A stretch of DNA of 64,000 bases from Cohnella nanjingensis (GCF_014212125.1 NZ_JACJVP010000030.1:62001-126000); one strand, 5' to 3'. Shown: positions 1 through 8,852, numbered from the stretch's first letter. A program made the numbers and translations. The notes: generated by a model not told the origin, from the letters alone.

Positions 1-1
1 G

Positions 2-409
2 ATCCTGACGCGCGTCTCCTCTTATCTGTACAGCATGATCGTGTTCGCGGTAACCGGTTTGTGCTTCGCCGCGTATAACGTCGCGCTCGGTTATCCGATG
101 TTCGGATATGCGGGGAGGGAGTGGCTTGTCTTCGCGCTCTTGGCCATCGTGCCGACGGTGTTCGGCCACATGATCTTCAACTGGCTGCTGTCCTACGTCA
201 AAGCCGCCACCGTCTCCATGACGGTGCTGGCCGAACCGGTCGGCGCCAGCATCCTCGGCATGCTGATCTTCCGCGAGATGATCACCGGCTTCCAACTGAT
301 CGGAGGCGCAGCCGTCATCCTCGGCTTAATTCTCTACATGCGGTTCGAGCATGCCGCGCCCGCTCCGCAGATCGAGTCGCCGATCGCCGCCGACCGGACA
401 GCCGGCTGA
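2..409 (+). CDS. EamA/DMT-family transporter, C-terminal part
   Basis: The reading frame is open from the first bases of the window, so this is the 3' part of a gene that starts outside it. About 135 residues are visible. They contain several hydrophobic helices and the late EamA-domain pattern (AEPVGASILGMLIFRE followed by a helix with GGAAVILGL), typical of the second EamA repeat of drug/metabolite exporters of the DMT superfamily. The protein ends with a short Pro/Ala-rich cytoplasmic tail. The transported substrate cannot be told from this part. A strong hairpin terminator follows 25 bases after the stop. Confidence 0.85.
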   Translation: MLTRVSSYLYSMIVFAVTGLCFAAYNVALGYPMFGYAGREWLVFALLAIVPTVFGHMIFNWLLSYVKAATVSMTVLAEPVGASILGMLIFREMITGFQLIGGAAVILGLILYMRFEHAAPAPQIESPIAADRTAG

Positions 410-433
410 CCCGCACGGACCGCGACGCCGATC

Positions 434-477
434 AGGCAGCCCGAACGTTCGGCAATGAACGTTCGGGCTGCCTTTTT
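434..477 (+). terminator. Intrinsic terminator of the EamA gene
   Basis: A 17-bp perfect stem (AGGCAGCCCGAACGTTC and its complement) with a 6-base loop is followed by a run of five T. It lies directly behind the transporter stop codon. Confidence 0.9.
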
Positions 478-633
478 AGGTTTCCGGCATTGGGCCTCCC
501 CGTTGCTGCCCCAAGACGTCTCTCCTTCTCCTGCAGGCGTCTCGAAGCCGTTCAAGTAGACGGTCAGGATCTCCCCTTCGCTTAATTTCAGATCACTATA
601 TCAGGTTGAAAAGCCGGCTTCAAAAGAAAATAA
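478..633. other. Intergenic stretch without a recognised gene
   Basis: Between the terminator and the exporter promoter no convincing coding sequence, repeat or structured RNA was seen. Confidence 0.5.
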
Positions 634-649
634 AAGTGATTGCTCACTT
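634..649. promoter_or_regulatory. TetR-type operator candidate 1
   Basis: A perfect dyad AAGTGA-TTGC-TCACTT overlaps the -35 region of the exporter promoter. It shares the core GTGATTnCTC with a second dyad about 50 bp downstream. The tetR gene downstream of the exporter is the natural candidate regulator (inference). Confidence 0.6.
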
Positions 650-676
650 CCAATTTACGCGTCATCGGCATATAAT
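648..676 (+). promoter_or_regulatory. Promoter of the ABC exporter operon
   Basis: A perfect -10 hexamer TATAAT (671-676) is preceded by TTCCAA (648-653) at a 17-bp spacing. The weak -35 box and the flanking dyads suggest a regulated promoter. Confidence 0.65.
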
Positions 677-688
677 CAAGTTTGAAAT

Positions 689-700
689 GAGTGATTACTC
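689..700. promoter_or_regulatory. TetR-type operator candidate 2
   Basis: The dyad GAGT-GATT-ACTC lies just downstream of the -10 box, in the expected transcription start region, and shares its core with the dyad at 634-649. Repressor bound here would block initiation. Confidence 0.55.
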
Positions 701-727
701 GCTTTTTTGAGACAAGGAGCGTGTGCC

Positions 728-1474
728 ATGAACGATTATCCCTCTCCTGCCGTTCCGGCCGTAGAGCTCGAAGCGGTCGCCCGAAGCTTCGGAAGCCGCA
801 CCGTCCTCGAAGGCGTGACGCTGCAGGTCGCGCGCGGCGAGCTGTTCGGCCTGCTCGGCCCTTCCGGCTCCGGCAAGACGACGCTGATCAAGCTGATCAC
901 GGGCATCGACGCCGCCGACAGCGGCACGGTTCGCCTCCTGGGCGAACGAATGCCGAAGCTCTCGATGTTCCAGCGCTTCGGCTATTTAGCGCAATCCGAC
1001 GCGCTGTACGGCGAGCTGACCGCCAAGGAAAATCTGCAGTTTTTCGCGTCGCTCTTCGGTCTCTCCGGCACGCGGCGCGACGAACGGATCCGCGCCGCGA
1101 TGGGCGTCGTGGACTTGCTCGAACATCTGAACAAACCGGTGAACGCGTACTCCGGGGGCATGAAGCGGCGCCTGTCGCTCGCTATCGCCCTGCTGCACGA
1201 GCCGGAGCTGCTCCTCCTCGACGAGCCGACCGTCGGCATCGATCCGGTGCTGCGCCAGTCGATCTGGCGGGAGCTCCTCGCCATGCGCGACCGCGGTACG
1301 ACGCTCATCCTCACGACGCACGTCATGGACGAAGCCGACAAGTGCGACCGGATCGGCCTCATCCGCGAAGGCCGCCTGACCGCCGTGGGCAGCCCGTCGG
1401 CGCTGAAGGCGCAGACCGGCACCGATACGATCGAAGACGCATTCATCGCGCTCGGGGGAGGTGCGCGGGCATGA
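728..1474 (+). CDS. ABC exporter ATP-binding protein
   Basis: Nucleotide-binding subunit of an ABC-2 type exporter, 248 residues. Visible motifs are Walker A GPSGSGKTT, signature YSGGMKRRLSLAIAL, Walker B LLLLDEPTVGID and the H-loop TTHVMDEA. The ATG at 728 is chosen because AAGGAG lies 8 bases upstream; a TTG at 707 would precede that site. The stop overlaps the start of the permease gene (ATGA), so the two are translationally coupled. The DrrA/CcmA-type sequence suits export of drugs or lipids, but the substrate is unknown. The promoter carries two dyads that the downstream TetR probably binds. Confidence 0.93.
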   Translation: MNDYPSPAVPAVELEAVARSFGSRTVLEGVTLQVARGELFGLLGPSGSGKTTLIKLITGIDAADSGTVRLLGERMPKLSMFQRFGYLAQSDALYGELTAKENLQFFASLFGLSGTRRDERIRAAMGVVDLLEHLNKPVNAYSGGMKRRLSLAIALLHEPELLLLDEPTVGIDPVLRQSIWRELLAMRDRGTTLILTTHVMDEADKCDRIGLIREGRLTAVGSPSALKAQTGTDTIEDAFIALGGGARA

Positions 1475-2490
1475 GGGTACGCGCTTTGGCGATTCGGATC
1501 ATCCGCCAGTTCGTCCGCGACAAACGGACGCTGGCCCTGCTTTTCCTCGCGCCGCTCCTCGTTCTCTCGTTGATGTACTTCGTCTTCAACGGACAGGAAG
1601 TGAAGCCCGATCTGGGCATCGTTAACGCGCCTGCTCCGTTCGCCGAACGGCTCGCCCGTCTGGACGCGCATATCGTCGCCTATCCGAACCCGGATCAGGC
1701 CGAGCGCGCGCTGGCGGACGGAGATCTCGACGCAGTGCTGACGTTCGCGAACGGCCAGCCCGCGCTGCGCCTCGAAGGCAGCGATCCTTCGACGAACAGA
1801 GCCGTTCTGCTCCTGCTGCAGCAGGCGATGCAGGCGGAAGTTCCCGGCGTGCAGCTGCAGATCTCCTATCTGCACGGCAAAGCGGATCTCACGTCGTTCG
1901 ATTCGTTCGGTCCGGTGCTGATCGGCTTCTTCTCCTTCTTCTTCGTCTTCCTGCTCGCGGGCGTCGCCTTCCTGCGCGAGCGTACGACGGGCACGTTGGA
2001 GCGCCTGCTGGCCACGCCCATCCGCCGATCCGAAGTCGTCGCGGGCTATCTGAGCGGGTTCGGACTCTTCACCCTGCTGCAGGCCGCCTTGATCGCCTGG
2101 TATGCGATCGGCGTCCTGGGGCTCTATATGGACGGCTCCATCTGGCTGGTGCTGCTGCTGAACCTGCTCCTGTCGCTGACGGCCTTAACGCTGGGCACGC
2201 TGCTCTCTTCCTTCGCCGGCAGCGAGTTCCAGATCATTCAGTTCATTCCGCTCGTCATCGTGCCGCAGGTCTTCTTCTCGGGCTTGTTCAACCTGGACGC
2301 GATGAACCCGTGGCTGCAGAAGCTCAGCTACGCGATGCCGCTCTATTACGGCGCGGATGCGATGAGGAGCGTTATGCTCCGCGGCGAAGGCTTCGCGGAT
2401 ATCCAGACGGACGTCTACGTGCTGCTCGGCTTCTCCGTCGCCTTCGCGGTTCTGAACGTCTTCGCCTTGAAGAAGCAGCGGGCGATTTAA
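1471..2490 (+). CDS. ABC-2 type permease
   Basis: Membrane subunit of the same exporter, 339 residues. One N-terminal helix (LLFLAPLLVLSLMYFVF) is followed by an extracytoplasmic domain of about 140 residues and then five C-terminal helices with the ABC-2 signature region (RERTTGTLERLLATPIRRSEVVAGY). This one-plus-five layout is that of YhhJ/YbhS-like exporters. The start ATG is the overlap codon with the ATPase stop. A longer open frame runs upstream in this phase but is only a shadow of the ATPase gene. Confidence 0.92.
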   Translation: MRVRALAIRIIRQFVRDKRTLALLFLAPLLVLSLMYFVFNGQEVKPDLGIVNAPAPFAERLARLDAHIVAYPNPDQAERALADGDLDAVLTFANGQPALRLEGSDPSTNRAVLLLLQQAMQAEVPGVQLQISYLHGKADLTSFDSFGPVLIGFFSFFFVFLLAGVAFLRERTTGTLERLLATPIRRSEVVAGYLSGFGLFTLLQAALIAWYAIGVLGLYMDGSIWLVLLLNLLLSLTALTLGTLLSSFAGSEFQIIQFIPLVIVPQVFFSGLFNLDAMNPWLQKLSYAMPLYYGADAMRSVMLRGEGFADIQTDVYVLLGFSVAFAVLNVFALKKQRAI

Positions 2491-2516
2491 CGCTCTCCTC
2501 CTTTCGTGCTATGATT

Positions 2517-2625
2517 CAAGTAAAAACGGTTTCGCCATCTTCTCGAAAAAGGGCGCCGCGTTTTTATCGGAGGTCATACAGAGATGGATAGGCGTAAAAT
2601 TTATACATTATGCATGACTAAGGAA
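2517..2625 (+). repeat. Dispersed intergenic element, copy 1
   Basis: About 105 bases closely matching 12151-12258 in the same orientation (about 85% identity by eye, one 1-base gap), including a 25-base block that is identical in both copies (about 2560-2584). The first half can fold: AAAAACG pairs with CGTTTTT and CGCC with GGCG inside it. This copy lies between the ABC permease and tetR, in tetR's leader. Its nature is unknown. Confidence 0.75.
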
Positions 2626-2645
2626 ACGCGGCTTGGGAACGGGCA

Positions 2646-3335
2646 ATGAAGGGATTGGGAGTGGACATGTTGAGAGAGAACGACGAGCAACTGGAACCTT
2701 GGATGCGGGAACTGCTGGCCCAGGAAGACGGGGCGCCCCGCATGACGGAGAAGCAGTCCCGCATTATCGCGGCGGCCGTCGAGCTCTTCGCCGAGAAGGG
2801 CTACTCCGGCTCGTCCACGAGCGAGATTGCGCAGCGGGCCGGCGTCGCGGAAGGCACCATCTTCCGCCACTACAAGACGAAGAAGGACCTTCTCTTCTCG
2901 ATCGTGACCCCGGCGATGGTCCGGATCATGGCGCCGTTCGTCCTGCGCGAGTTCGGGGACGTGCTGAAGACCGAATACGCCTCTTACGAGCAATTTTTGC
3001 GGGCGATGATCGAGAACCGGATCGCTTTCCTGAACAAGAATAGGCGGCTGTTCAAGATCATCGTGCAGGAGTTTCCTTTTCAGCCGGACCTGCAGGAGCA
3101 GTTCAAGAAGTACGTCTTGTCCCATGTCATCGAACGGCTGAAGCTCGTCATCGACAAGTTCAAGGCCGACGGCCTCCTCATAGACCTGCCTTCGACGACG
3201 GTCATCCGGCTAAGCGTCTCGGCTGTGATGGGGTACGTGCTCGCCCGGACGTTCATTCAAGATCAGAGCGAATGGGACGACGAAGCGGAACGGGAAGCGA
3301 CGATCGCGTTCATCATGAGAGGATTGACGCCCTAG
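2646..3335 (+). CDS. TetR/AcrR-family transcriptional regulator
   Basis: 229 residues. The N-terminal helix-turn-helix (about residues 37-83: RIIAAAVELFAEKGY, then STSEIAQRAGVAEGTIFRHYKTKKDLL) is a standard TetR DNA-binding domain; the helical C-terminal domain should bind a ligand. It follows the ABC exporter on the same strand, and the exporter promoter has two related dyads, so it probably represses the exporter until an exported compound releases it (inference). ATG at 2667, with GGGAG five bases upstream, is a possible alternative start and would remove seven residues. Confidence 0.92.
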   Translation: MKGLGVDMLRENDEQLEPWMRELLAQEDGAPRMTEKQSRIIAAAVELFAEKGYSGSSTSEIAQRAGVAEGTIFRHYKTKKDLLFSIVTPAMVRIMAPFVLREFGDVLKTEYASYEQFLRAMIENRIAFLNKNRRLFKIIVQEFPFQPDLQEQFKKYVLSHVIERLKLVIDKFKADGLLIDLPSTTVIRLSVSAVMGYVLARTFIQDQSEWDDEAEREATIAFIMRGLTP

Positions 3336-3399
3336 GCGCCTTCCTCTCTTTTTCTTTTCCTGGCGGTCCGGTTGTCCGGATGAGGCGCGAGCGCTCGGG

Positions 3400-3429
3400 T
3401 TGAATCGCGCGATCTCGAATCTTTATAAT
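3400..3429 (+). promoter_or_regulatory. Promoter of the UPF0173 hydrolase gene
   Basis: TTGAAT (3400-3405), an 18-bp spacer and a perfect TATAAT (3424-3429) form a good sigma-A promoter 50 bases upstream of the coding region. Confidence 0.7.
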
Positions 3430-3479
3430 AAGAATGGAAAAGACGTCCTACCCATCCGAATCCCGAAAGCGAGGAACGC

Positions 3480-4172
3480 ATGATGAACATTCGATATCTG
3501 GGCCACTCCTGCCTCGAGATCAGCGACGGGAGCCATACGCTGATCATCGACCCCTTCCTGTCCGGCAACCCCAAGGCGCAGGCGACGGCGGACGAGATCC
3601 GCGCCGATCATATCCTGGTGACGCACGGGCATAACGACCATGTCGGCGACACGGCGCAGATCGCCAAGAAAACCGGAGCGACCGTCGTCTCGACGCCGGA
3701 AGTCGCCGCCTTCATGGGCTGGCAGGACGTTCGCGCGGTCGGCATGAACATCGGCGGCACCTTCGACCTGGGCTACGCGAAGGTGAAGATGGTCCAAGCC
3801 TTCCACAGCTCCGGCTACGTCCTGCAGGAAGAGCGCCGGATCGTCTACATGGGCATGCCGACCGGCTTGATCGTAGAATGGAACGGTCATTCGATCATGC
3901 ATACCGGAGATACCGGCCTATTCGGAGATATGAAGCTGATCGGCGAGCGCAATCGTATCGATCTCGCTTTCCTGCCGATCGGAGGTCACTTCACGATGGG
4001 CCCCGAAGACGCCCTGCTCGCAGCCGAATGGCTCGGCGCGAGCCACGTCGTCCCGATCCATTACGATACGTTCCCGCTAATCGCCCAGGACGGCGAGGCG
4101 TTCGTGCGCGCGCTTGGCGACAAGGGCATCCGCGGCACGGCGATGCGGCCTGGGGACACATTGAAGCTCTAA
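3480..4172 (+). CDS. UPF0173 metal-dependent hydrolase (YtkL-like)
   Basis: 230 residues, the usual length of this metallo-beta-lactamase-fold family (B. subtilis YtkL). The metal-binding signature THGHNDHVGD is near residues 42-51, and later ligands appear in MHTGDTGLFGD and near VPIHYDTFP. Such proteins are soluble hydrolases of unknown physiological substrate. It has its own promoter and terminator, so it is monocistronic. Two adjacent ATG codons (3480, 3483) follow GAGGA; either could serve. Confidence 0.92.
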   Translation: MMNIRYLGHSCLEISDGSHTLIIDPFLSGNPKAQATADEIRADHILVTHGHNDHVGDTAQIAKKTGATVVSTPEVAAFMGWQDVRAVGMNIGGTFDLGYAKVKMVQAFHSSGYVLQEERRIVYMGMPTGLIVEWNGHSIMHTGDTGLFGDMKLIGERNRIDLAFLPIGGHFTMGPEDALLAAEWLGASHVVPIHYDTFPLIAQDGEAFVRALGDKGIRGTAMRPGDTLKL

Positions 4173-4187
4173 TCGAATCGTCCATGA

Positions 4188-4230
4188 CAAAGGCTGCCTC
4201 CCGCGAGCAATCGCGCGGAGGCAGCCTTTG
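4188..4230 (+). terminator. Terminator of the UPF0173 hydrolase gene
   Basis: A 13-bp stem (CAAAGGCTGCCTC pairing with GAGGCAGCCTTTG) with an extra inner helix, followed by only a weak T tract (TTTGTTGTG). Confidence 0.75.
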
Positions 4231-4433
4231 TTGTGCGGGAGGAACCTCCCTCCTAACCTAGCAATCTATGGTATAGAGATTCCTTTCTACCACGACCCTA
4301 TCTTTCAAACGACTTCCTGGATCTGTCAACCGCTGCCCCATTCCCAACATTTAAGCATAGGTCGCCGCGCGAATTTTCATTAGAATAGAAGAGTGCGTGC
4401 AATTCTAGTCTATGGAAACGAGTGATAGCACTT

Positions 4434-6047
4434 ATGTTCAACAGTCGCGCCTTCCTGCGCGGACTCGCGGCCGCCGCGCTGCTCGTCGGCGTCGGGAGCC
4501 GACTGCCGCTCCCGGCATCGGCCGCAACTGCGTCGCTGCCCTATGACGATATAGCGTCGAGTTACGCCCGTTCGGCGATCGTGCGCCTTTCCGATCGGGA
4601 TGTCGTTCATGGCAAAGCCGAACGCCAATTCGCCCCGCTGGCGCCCATCACCCGCGCCGAATTCGTCGTGATGATCGAGCGGCTGCTGCGGCTGGCCCCG
4701 GCGAACGCCGTCATCCCGGCCTACGCGGATGCGCCGAAGACGGCCTGGTTCTACGCGGAACTGCAAGCGGCGGTTCAGCTGGATATCGCGCGGGGCACGT
4801 CCGCGGACCGCTTCGAGCCGAACCGCCAAGTGACCCGGCAGGAAGCCGCCGTTCTCCTAGCCCGCGCGTTGAAGCTGACGCTGCCCGCGAACGCCGCCGA
4901 TACATACGGATACGCGGACGCCTCCCGCATCGCCGTTTGGGCGGCGCCAGCCGTCCTGCGGCTCGGCCAGCTCGGCCTGATGCAGGGCGACGGCGGCGCC
5001 TTCCGTCCGGCGGATCCGATCACCCGTCAGGAGGCCGCCGTCCTGCTGGACCGCGTGTTGCAGCGGCCGGACTGGCTGGCGCAGATCGACCGGGAGCCGG
5101 CGGACCGCATCCAGATCGGCTGGCAGTATGGCCAGACGACCGCGCAATACGAGAAGCAGGTCGCTTCGTCCAACGTCAACCGGCTCTCGCCGCGCTGGTT
5201 TTTCTTGAGCAAGACCGGGGTGACCTCGAACGTCGATGCGTCGCTGGTCGCCTGGGCGCACGGCCGCGGCAAGCAAGTGTGGGCGATGGTCGGCAACCGC
5301 TCGGATCAGGCTTTGACGCATCAGATCTTGTCCCAATCGTCGCAGCGGGATGCCGCGATCGACGCGCTAACGGCGCTTGCGAAGCAATATGGCATCGACG
5401 GGCTCAATCTCGACTTCGAGAACGTCGCGCCGGCCGATCGCGCCGATCTGACCCGCTTCGTCGCCGCGCTGGCCGACGCGCTGCATAGCGAGAATAAAGT
5501 GCTGTCCGTCAACGTCTCACCGGACCTCGGCTCGGATTGGACCGAGGCTTTCGATTACGCCGCGATCGGCCGCCAAGCGGACTATGTGGTGCTGATGGCG
5601 TACGACGAGCATTGGAGCGGCGGGGCGGCAGGCTCCGTCTCCTCGCTTCCGTGGCTGCGCCGCGGCCTCGAGAAGCTGCTCGCGGCGGTGCCAGCCTCGA
5701 AGACCGTCCTCGCCCTGCCGTTCTACAATCGCGACTGGACGATCGGGGGCGCGGCGGCGGCGGGCTCGACCGAACGCAGCCTGGTGCAGCAGAACGAGAC
5801 CGTGCGCGCCCTCGGGCTGAAGCCGGCGTGGGACGCTTCGCTGGGCCAATACACGGCGCAGTATGTCCAAGCCGGGGTGCGGCATGCGCTCTGGCTGGAA
5901 GACGGGCGCTCGCTGACGCGGAAAATGCAAGCCGGTCAGGCGCTGGGCATCGCCGGCTACGCTTATTGGTATATGGGCGGCGAGAGCGCGGATGTCTGGA
6001 ATAGCCTGCGCAATGCGGCCCGGTTCGGCGCATATACGTTCGATTAG
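4434..6047 (+). CDS. SLH-domain GH18-like cell-wall protein
   Basis: 537 residues, secreted. A signal peptide (about residues 1-30, ending near LPASA) precedes three S-layer homology modules (roughly 34-86, 93-146, 158-209), each with the repeated pattern ITR-E, VTRQEA or ITRQEA. A glycoside hydrolase 18 TIM barrel fills the rest. Its catalytic signature DGLNLDFE is at about 322-329, with the proton-donor Glu at 329. SLH modules bind pyruvylated secondary wall polymer, so the enzyme should sit on the cell surface and act on peptidoglycan or another GlcNAc polymer, as in YaaH/YdhD-like proteins. A GTG at 4422 is an alternative start. Confidence 0.9.
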   Translation: MFNSRAFLRGLAAAALLVGVGSRLPLPASAATASLPYDDIASSYARSAIVRLSDRDVVHGKAERQFAPLAPITRAEFVVMIERLLRLAPANAVIPAYADAPKTAWFYAELQAAVQLDIARGTSADRFEPNRQVTRQEAAVLLARALKLTLPANAADTYGYADASRIAVWAAPAVLRLGQLGLMQGDGGAFRPADPITRQEAAVLLDRVLQRPDWLAQIDREPADRIQIGWQYGQTTAQYEKQVASSNVNRLSPRWFFLSKTGVTSNVDASLVAWAHGRGKQVWAMVGNRSDQALTHQILSQSSQRDAAIDALTALAKQYGIDGLNLDFENVAPADRADLTRFVAALADALHSENKVLSVNVSPDLGSDWTEAFDYAAIGRQADYVVLMAYDEHWSGGAAGSVSSLPWLRRGLEKLLAAVPASKTVLALPFYNRDWTIGGAAAAGSTERSLVQQNETVRALGLKPAWDASLGQYTAQYVQAGVRHALWLEDGRSLTRKMQAGQALGIAGYAYWYMGGESADVWNSLRNAARFGAYTFD

Positions 6048-6100
6048 ATGCGCGCGTGGCTGATCTTCCGTCACTGGATCGGCGCAAAAGCCGCGAACGC

Positions 6101-6140
6101 CGAAAAACCGCCGTCTCCCCAAGGAGACGGCGGTTTTTCG
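6101..6140. terminator. Bidirectional terminator
   Basis: An 18-bp perfect stem CGAAAAACCGCCGTCTCC with a 4-base loop has A/T tails on both sides. It sits between the convergent SLH-GH18 gene and yuiD and can end both transcripts. Confidence 0.9.
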
Positions 6141-6151
6141 CCAGGGCCTAT

Positions 6152-6604
6152 TCATGCGTAGAACAAGAAGTATAATACCACGCTGACGCCGATGCCCCAC
6201 AGCGCACCGACGAATACTTCGATCGGCCGGTGGCCGAGCAGTTCCTTCAGTTCCTTGACCGGATGGACCTCGCCGTGCAGGTCCGGCATCTTCTTCAGGA
6301 ACCGGTTGATGATCGACGCGTGCATCCCCGCGTGCCTGCGGATGCCCGCCGCGTCGAACATGATGATGGAGCCGACGACGGCCGCGATGGCGAAAGCGGT
6401 CGACTGAACGCCTTCACCGATACCGATCGCCGTAGCGAGGCCCGCCATCGCCGCCGAATGCGAGCTGGGCATGCCTCCCGTGCTGAAGGCCATGCCGGTC
6501 TGCCAGGAACGGCCTCCGAAGTAACGGATCGGAACTTTGACCGCCTGGGCGGACAGGATCGCGACGATGGCCGCGATCAGCGGAAAGTTGTGCAGAATGG
6601 GCAA
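6152..6604 (-). CDS. yuiD: YuiD-family membrane protein (divergent PAP2, DUF212)
   Basis: 150 residues with four to five hydrophobic segments. The family hallmarks are GGMPSSHSAAMAGLATAIG (the PAP2-like phosphate-binding SxxxH stretch) and FDAAGIRRHAG with ELLGHRPIEVFVGALWG near the end. Members are integral membrane proteins related to type 2 phosphatidic acid phosphatases; no substrate has been firmly assigned. Length matches B. subtilis YuiD. It is convergent with the SLH gene and shares its terminator. Confidence 0.93.
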   Translation of the reverse strand: MPILHNFPLIAAIVAILSAQAVKVPIRYFGGRSWQTGMAFSTGGMPSSHSAAMAGLATAIGIGEGVQSTAFAIAAVVGSIIMFDAAGIRRHAGMHASIINRFLKKMPDLHGEVHPVKELKELLGHRPIEVFVGALWGIGVSVVLYFLFYA

Positions 6605-6720
6605 ACCGACACCTCCGTTCCCATGGTCGTCTCCCCATTATACCTTATTTCGGCCGAACGCGGGTCGGGCTTGCCATCCGACTCCGGTCGGGTCTTGCTT
6701 CTCTTGTTTCCCCCATGGAA

Positions 6721-6930
6721 TTAGCGGGCCCGGGACTTCGCTTTCTTCTGCAGCGGCGGCAGATGCTTCATCGTCCGCAGCATCGGTCCTTTGCACATCG
6801 GGCATTGCTGGTCCTCGGTGGCGAACTCTTCGCGCACCCAAGCCTTGCAGGTTTCGTTTTTGCATTTCCAGATTTTCGTGAGGCTGAGCTTCGGTTTGTC
6901 TTCTTCGTTGGTGGTCAAATTCAAGCGCAT
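6721..6930 (-). CDS. ydjO: YdjO-like cold-inducible zinc-ribbon protein
   Basis: 69 residues. The core is a zinc ribbon with two CxxxxC/CxxC pairs: WKCKNETCKAWV and QQCPMCKGPM. The flanking sequence (KIWKCKNETCKAWVREEFA) and the short basic C-terminus match the YdjO family of small Bacillus cytoplasmic proteins annotated as cold-inducible. The molecular role is not known. It lies alone downstream of the YfiBC-type exporter genes on the same strand. Confidence 0.9.
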   Translation of the reverse strand: MRLNLTTNEEDKPKLSLTKIWKCKNETCKAWVREEFATEDQQCPMCKGPMLRTMKHLPPLQKKAKSRAR

Positions 6931-6989
6931 TCCTTTCGAACGATCGTTAGAGACAACCGGAATAATATAGTCCTTCCGGGCCCTTCAAG

Positions 6990-8852
6990 TCAAGTCGAAG
7001 CCGCATTCTTGAATTGGCTGAGGAACATCCGGCTGTAGATCCCTTCTGCGCGGATGAGCGATTCGTGCGTGCCGCGCTCGGCGATGCCGCCCTTGTCGAC
7101 GACGAGGATCGTGTCGGCGTCGCGGATCGTATTGAGCCGGTGCGCGATAACGAAGCTCGTGCGGCCCTTCATGACCTGCAGAAGCGCATCCTGGATGTGC
7201 AGCTCGGTCCGGGTATCGATGCTGCTCGTCGCCTCGTCGAGGATCAGGATCGACGGCTTCGCAAGCATCACCCGCGCGATCGCGAGCAATTGCCGCTGCC
7301 CCTGGCTCAGGTTCCCGCCGTTCTCGGTCAGCATCGTCCCGTACTGCCGCGGCAGCCGCCGGATGAAGCCGTCGGCGTTCGCCATCCTGGCGGCGGCCCG
7401 GATCTCCTCGTCCGAAGCTTCCGGACTGCCGTACTTGATGTTCTCCTTGATCGTGCCCGAGAACAAATACGTATCCTGAAGGACCACCCCGAAGCAGCGC
7501 CGGAGGCTGTCTCGCGTATATTCGCGGATATCCCGGCCGTCGATCAGGATGCGGCCTCCGGTCACGTCGTAAAACCGGGTGAGCAGTTGGACGATCGTCG
7601 TCTTGCCCGCCCCGGTCGGTCCGACCAGCGCGATGCTGCTGCCGGCCTCCGCGACGAAGCTGACGTCCGTCAGGACCGGGACGTCCGGGCGGTAGCCGAA
7701 GCTCACGTTCTCGAACACCACCTGGCCGACCGGCTTCTCCAGCGCGATCGCGCCCGGCGGATCGTCCGGCTCCTCTTGCTCGTCCAGCACTTCGAAGACC
7801 CGCTCCGCGCCGGCGACGCCCGATTGGAGGACGTTGAACACGTTCGCCAGATCGTTGAGCGGCCGCGCGAACTGACGGGAGTAGCTCAGGAAGCTGGCGA
7901 TGACGCCGACGGTGATCGAGCCCTTGACCGCCAGAACGCCGCCGACGATCGCCACCGTCGTCAGCCCGATGTTGTTGATGACGCTGAGCAGCGGCATGAG
8001 GAAGCCGGACCAGATCTGCGCCTTCGTGCCGATCTCGCGGAGCTGCGCGTTCACTTCCTCGAACTCCTCCACGGCTTTGCGTTCGCGGTTGAACGCCTTG
8101 ACGACCAGCAGCCCCGAGATCGTCTCCTCGATGTGCCCGTTCATCTTGCCCAGATCGTCCTGCTGCCGCTTGAACAGCTTGCTCGTCTGACGGGTCACCG
8201 TCCGCGCGAGCAGATAGACGAGCGGCACGGTAATCATGCTGGCCAGCGTCAGCAGCGGACTGAGCACGAGCATCATGACCAGCGATCCGATAATCGCGAT
8301 GACGCCGGACATGAGCTGCGTCGTCGTCTGCGAGATGCTCGTGCTGACGTTGTCGATGTCGTTCGACAGGCGGCTCATGATCTCCCCGTGCTTGCGGGTG
8401 TCGAAGAAGGCGAGCGGCAGCTTTTGCAGCTTGGCGAACAGCGCGCCGCGCATCCGCCGGACGACCTTCTGCGAGACGCCCGCCATGACCCACCCTTGCG
8501 CGAAGGACAATACGGCGTCCAGCACGTAAGCGGCCGCGAGTCCATACAGCACCGCGTACAGCAAGCCGAACTTCACCGCGCCCTTCCCGCCGTCCATCCC
8601 GTCGACGGCGACGCCGATCAGGTACGGACCGACCAGCCCCAAGGCGGCGCTGACCAAGATGAACGCGAAGACGAAGGTCAGCGAGCGGCGCTCGCTCCCC
8701 AGGTCCCGCCAGAGGCGGCCCAGCGTTCCCTTGAACTGCTTCGGCTTCTGCACGGGACCTCTCCCTCTCACGCCGAAGCCGCCTCCCGGTCCCCGCTGGA
8801 TGCCGGCCGGCATGGGCTGCGGCGCGGGAGGCCGCTCATGGGCCTGTGGCAT
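6990..8852 (-). CDS. ABC exporter half-transporter (YfiC-like)
   Basis: 620 residues. A Pro/Gly/Arg-rich N-terminal tail (about residues 1-40) precedes six membrane helices (about 50-330) and a nucleotide-binding domain with Walker A GPTGAGKTT, Q-loop VLQDTYLFSGTI, signature LSQGQRQLL, Walker B ILILDEATSSID and switch His IAHRL. It is the second gene of a pair whose coding regions overlap by 17 bases, so it should form a heterodimeric multidrug-type exporter with the product of the gene before it. The signature is LSQGQ rather than LSGGQ, common in heterodimeric exporters. Substrate unknown. Confidence 0.93.
   Translation of the reverse strand: MPQAHERPPAPQPMPAGIQRGPGGGFGVRGRGPVQKPKQFKGTLGRLWRDLGSERRSLTFVFAFILVSAALGLVGPYLIGVAVDGMDGGKGAVKFGLLYAVLYGLAAAYVLDAVLSFAQGWVMAGVSQKVVRRMRGALFAKLQKLPLAFFDTRKHGEIMSRLSNDIDNVSTSISQTTTQLMSGVIAIIGSLVMMLVLSPLLTLASMITVPLVYLLARTVTRQTSKLFKRQQDDLGKMNGHIEETISGLLVVKAFNRERKAVEEFEEVNAQLREIGTKAQIWSGFLMPLLSVINNIGLTTVAIVGGVLAVKGSITVGVIASFLSYSRQFARPLNDLANVFNVLQSGVAGAERVFEVLDEQEEPDDPPGAIALEKPVGQVVFENVSFGYRPDVPVLTDVSFVAEAGSSIALVGPTGAGKTTIVQLLTRFYDVTGGRILIDGRDIREYTRDSLRRCFGVVLQDTYLFSGTIKENIKYGSPEASDEEIRAAARMANADGFIRRLPRQYGTMLTENGGNLSQGQRQLLAIARVMLAKPSILILDEATSSIDTRTELHIQDALLQVMKGRTSFVIAHRLNTIRDADTILVVDKGGIAERGTHESLIRAEGIYSRMFLSQFKNAAST

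Noticed and set aside
691..2490. A single 599-residue protein covering both exporter genes
   Set aside because: Its N-terminal half is an out-of-frame Arg-rich reading of the ATPase gene; the true permease starts at 1471.
2517..2625. Known riboswitch in the dispersed element
   Set aside because: I compared it mentally with c-di-GMP, fluoride, preQ1, guanidine and ZTP consensus cores and found none.
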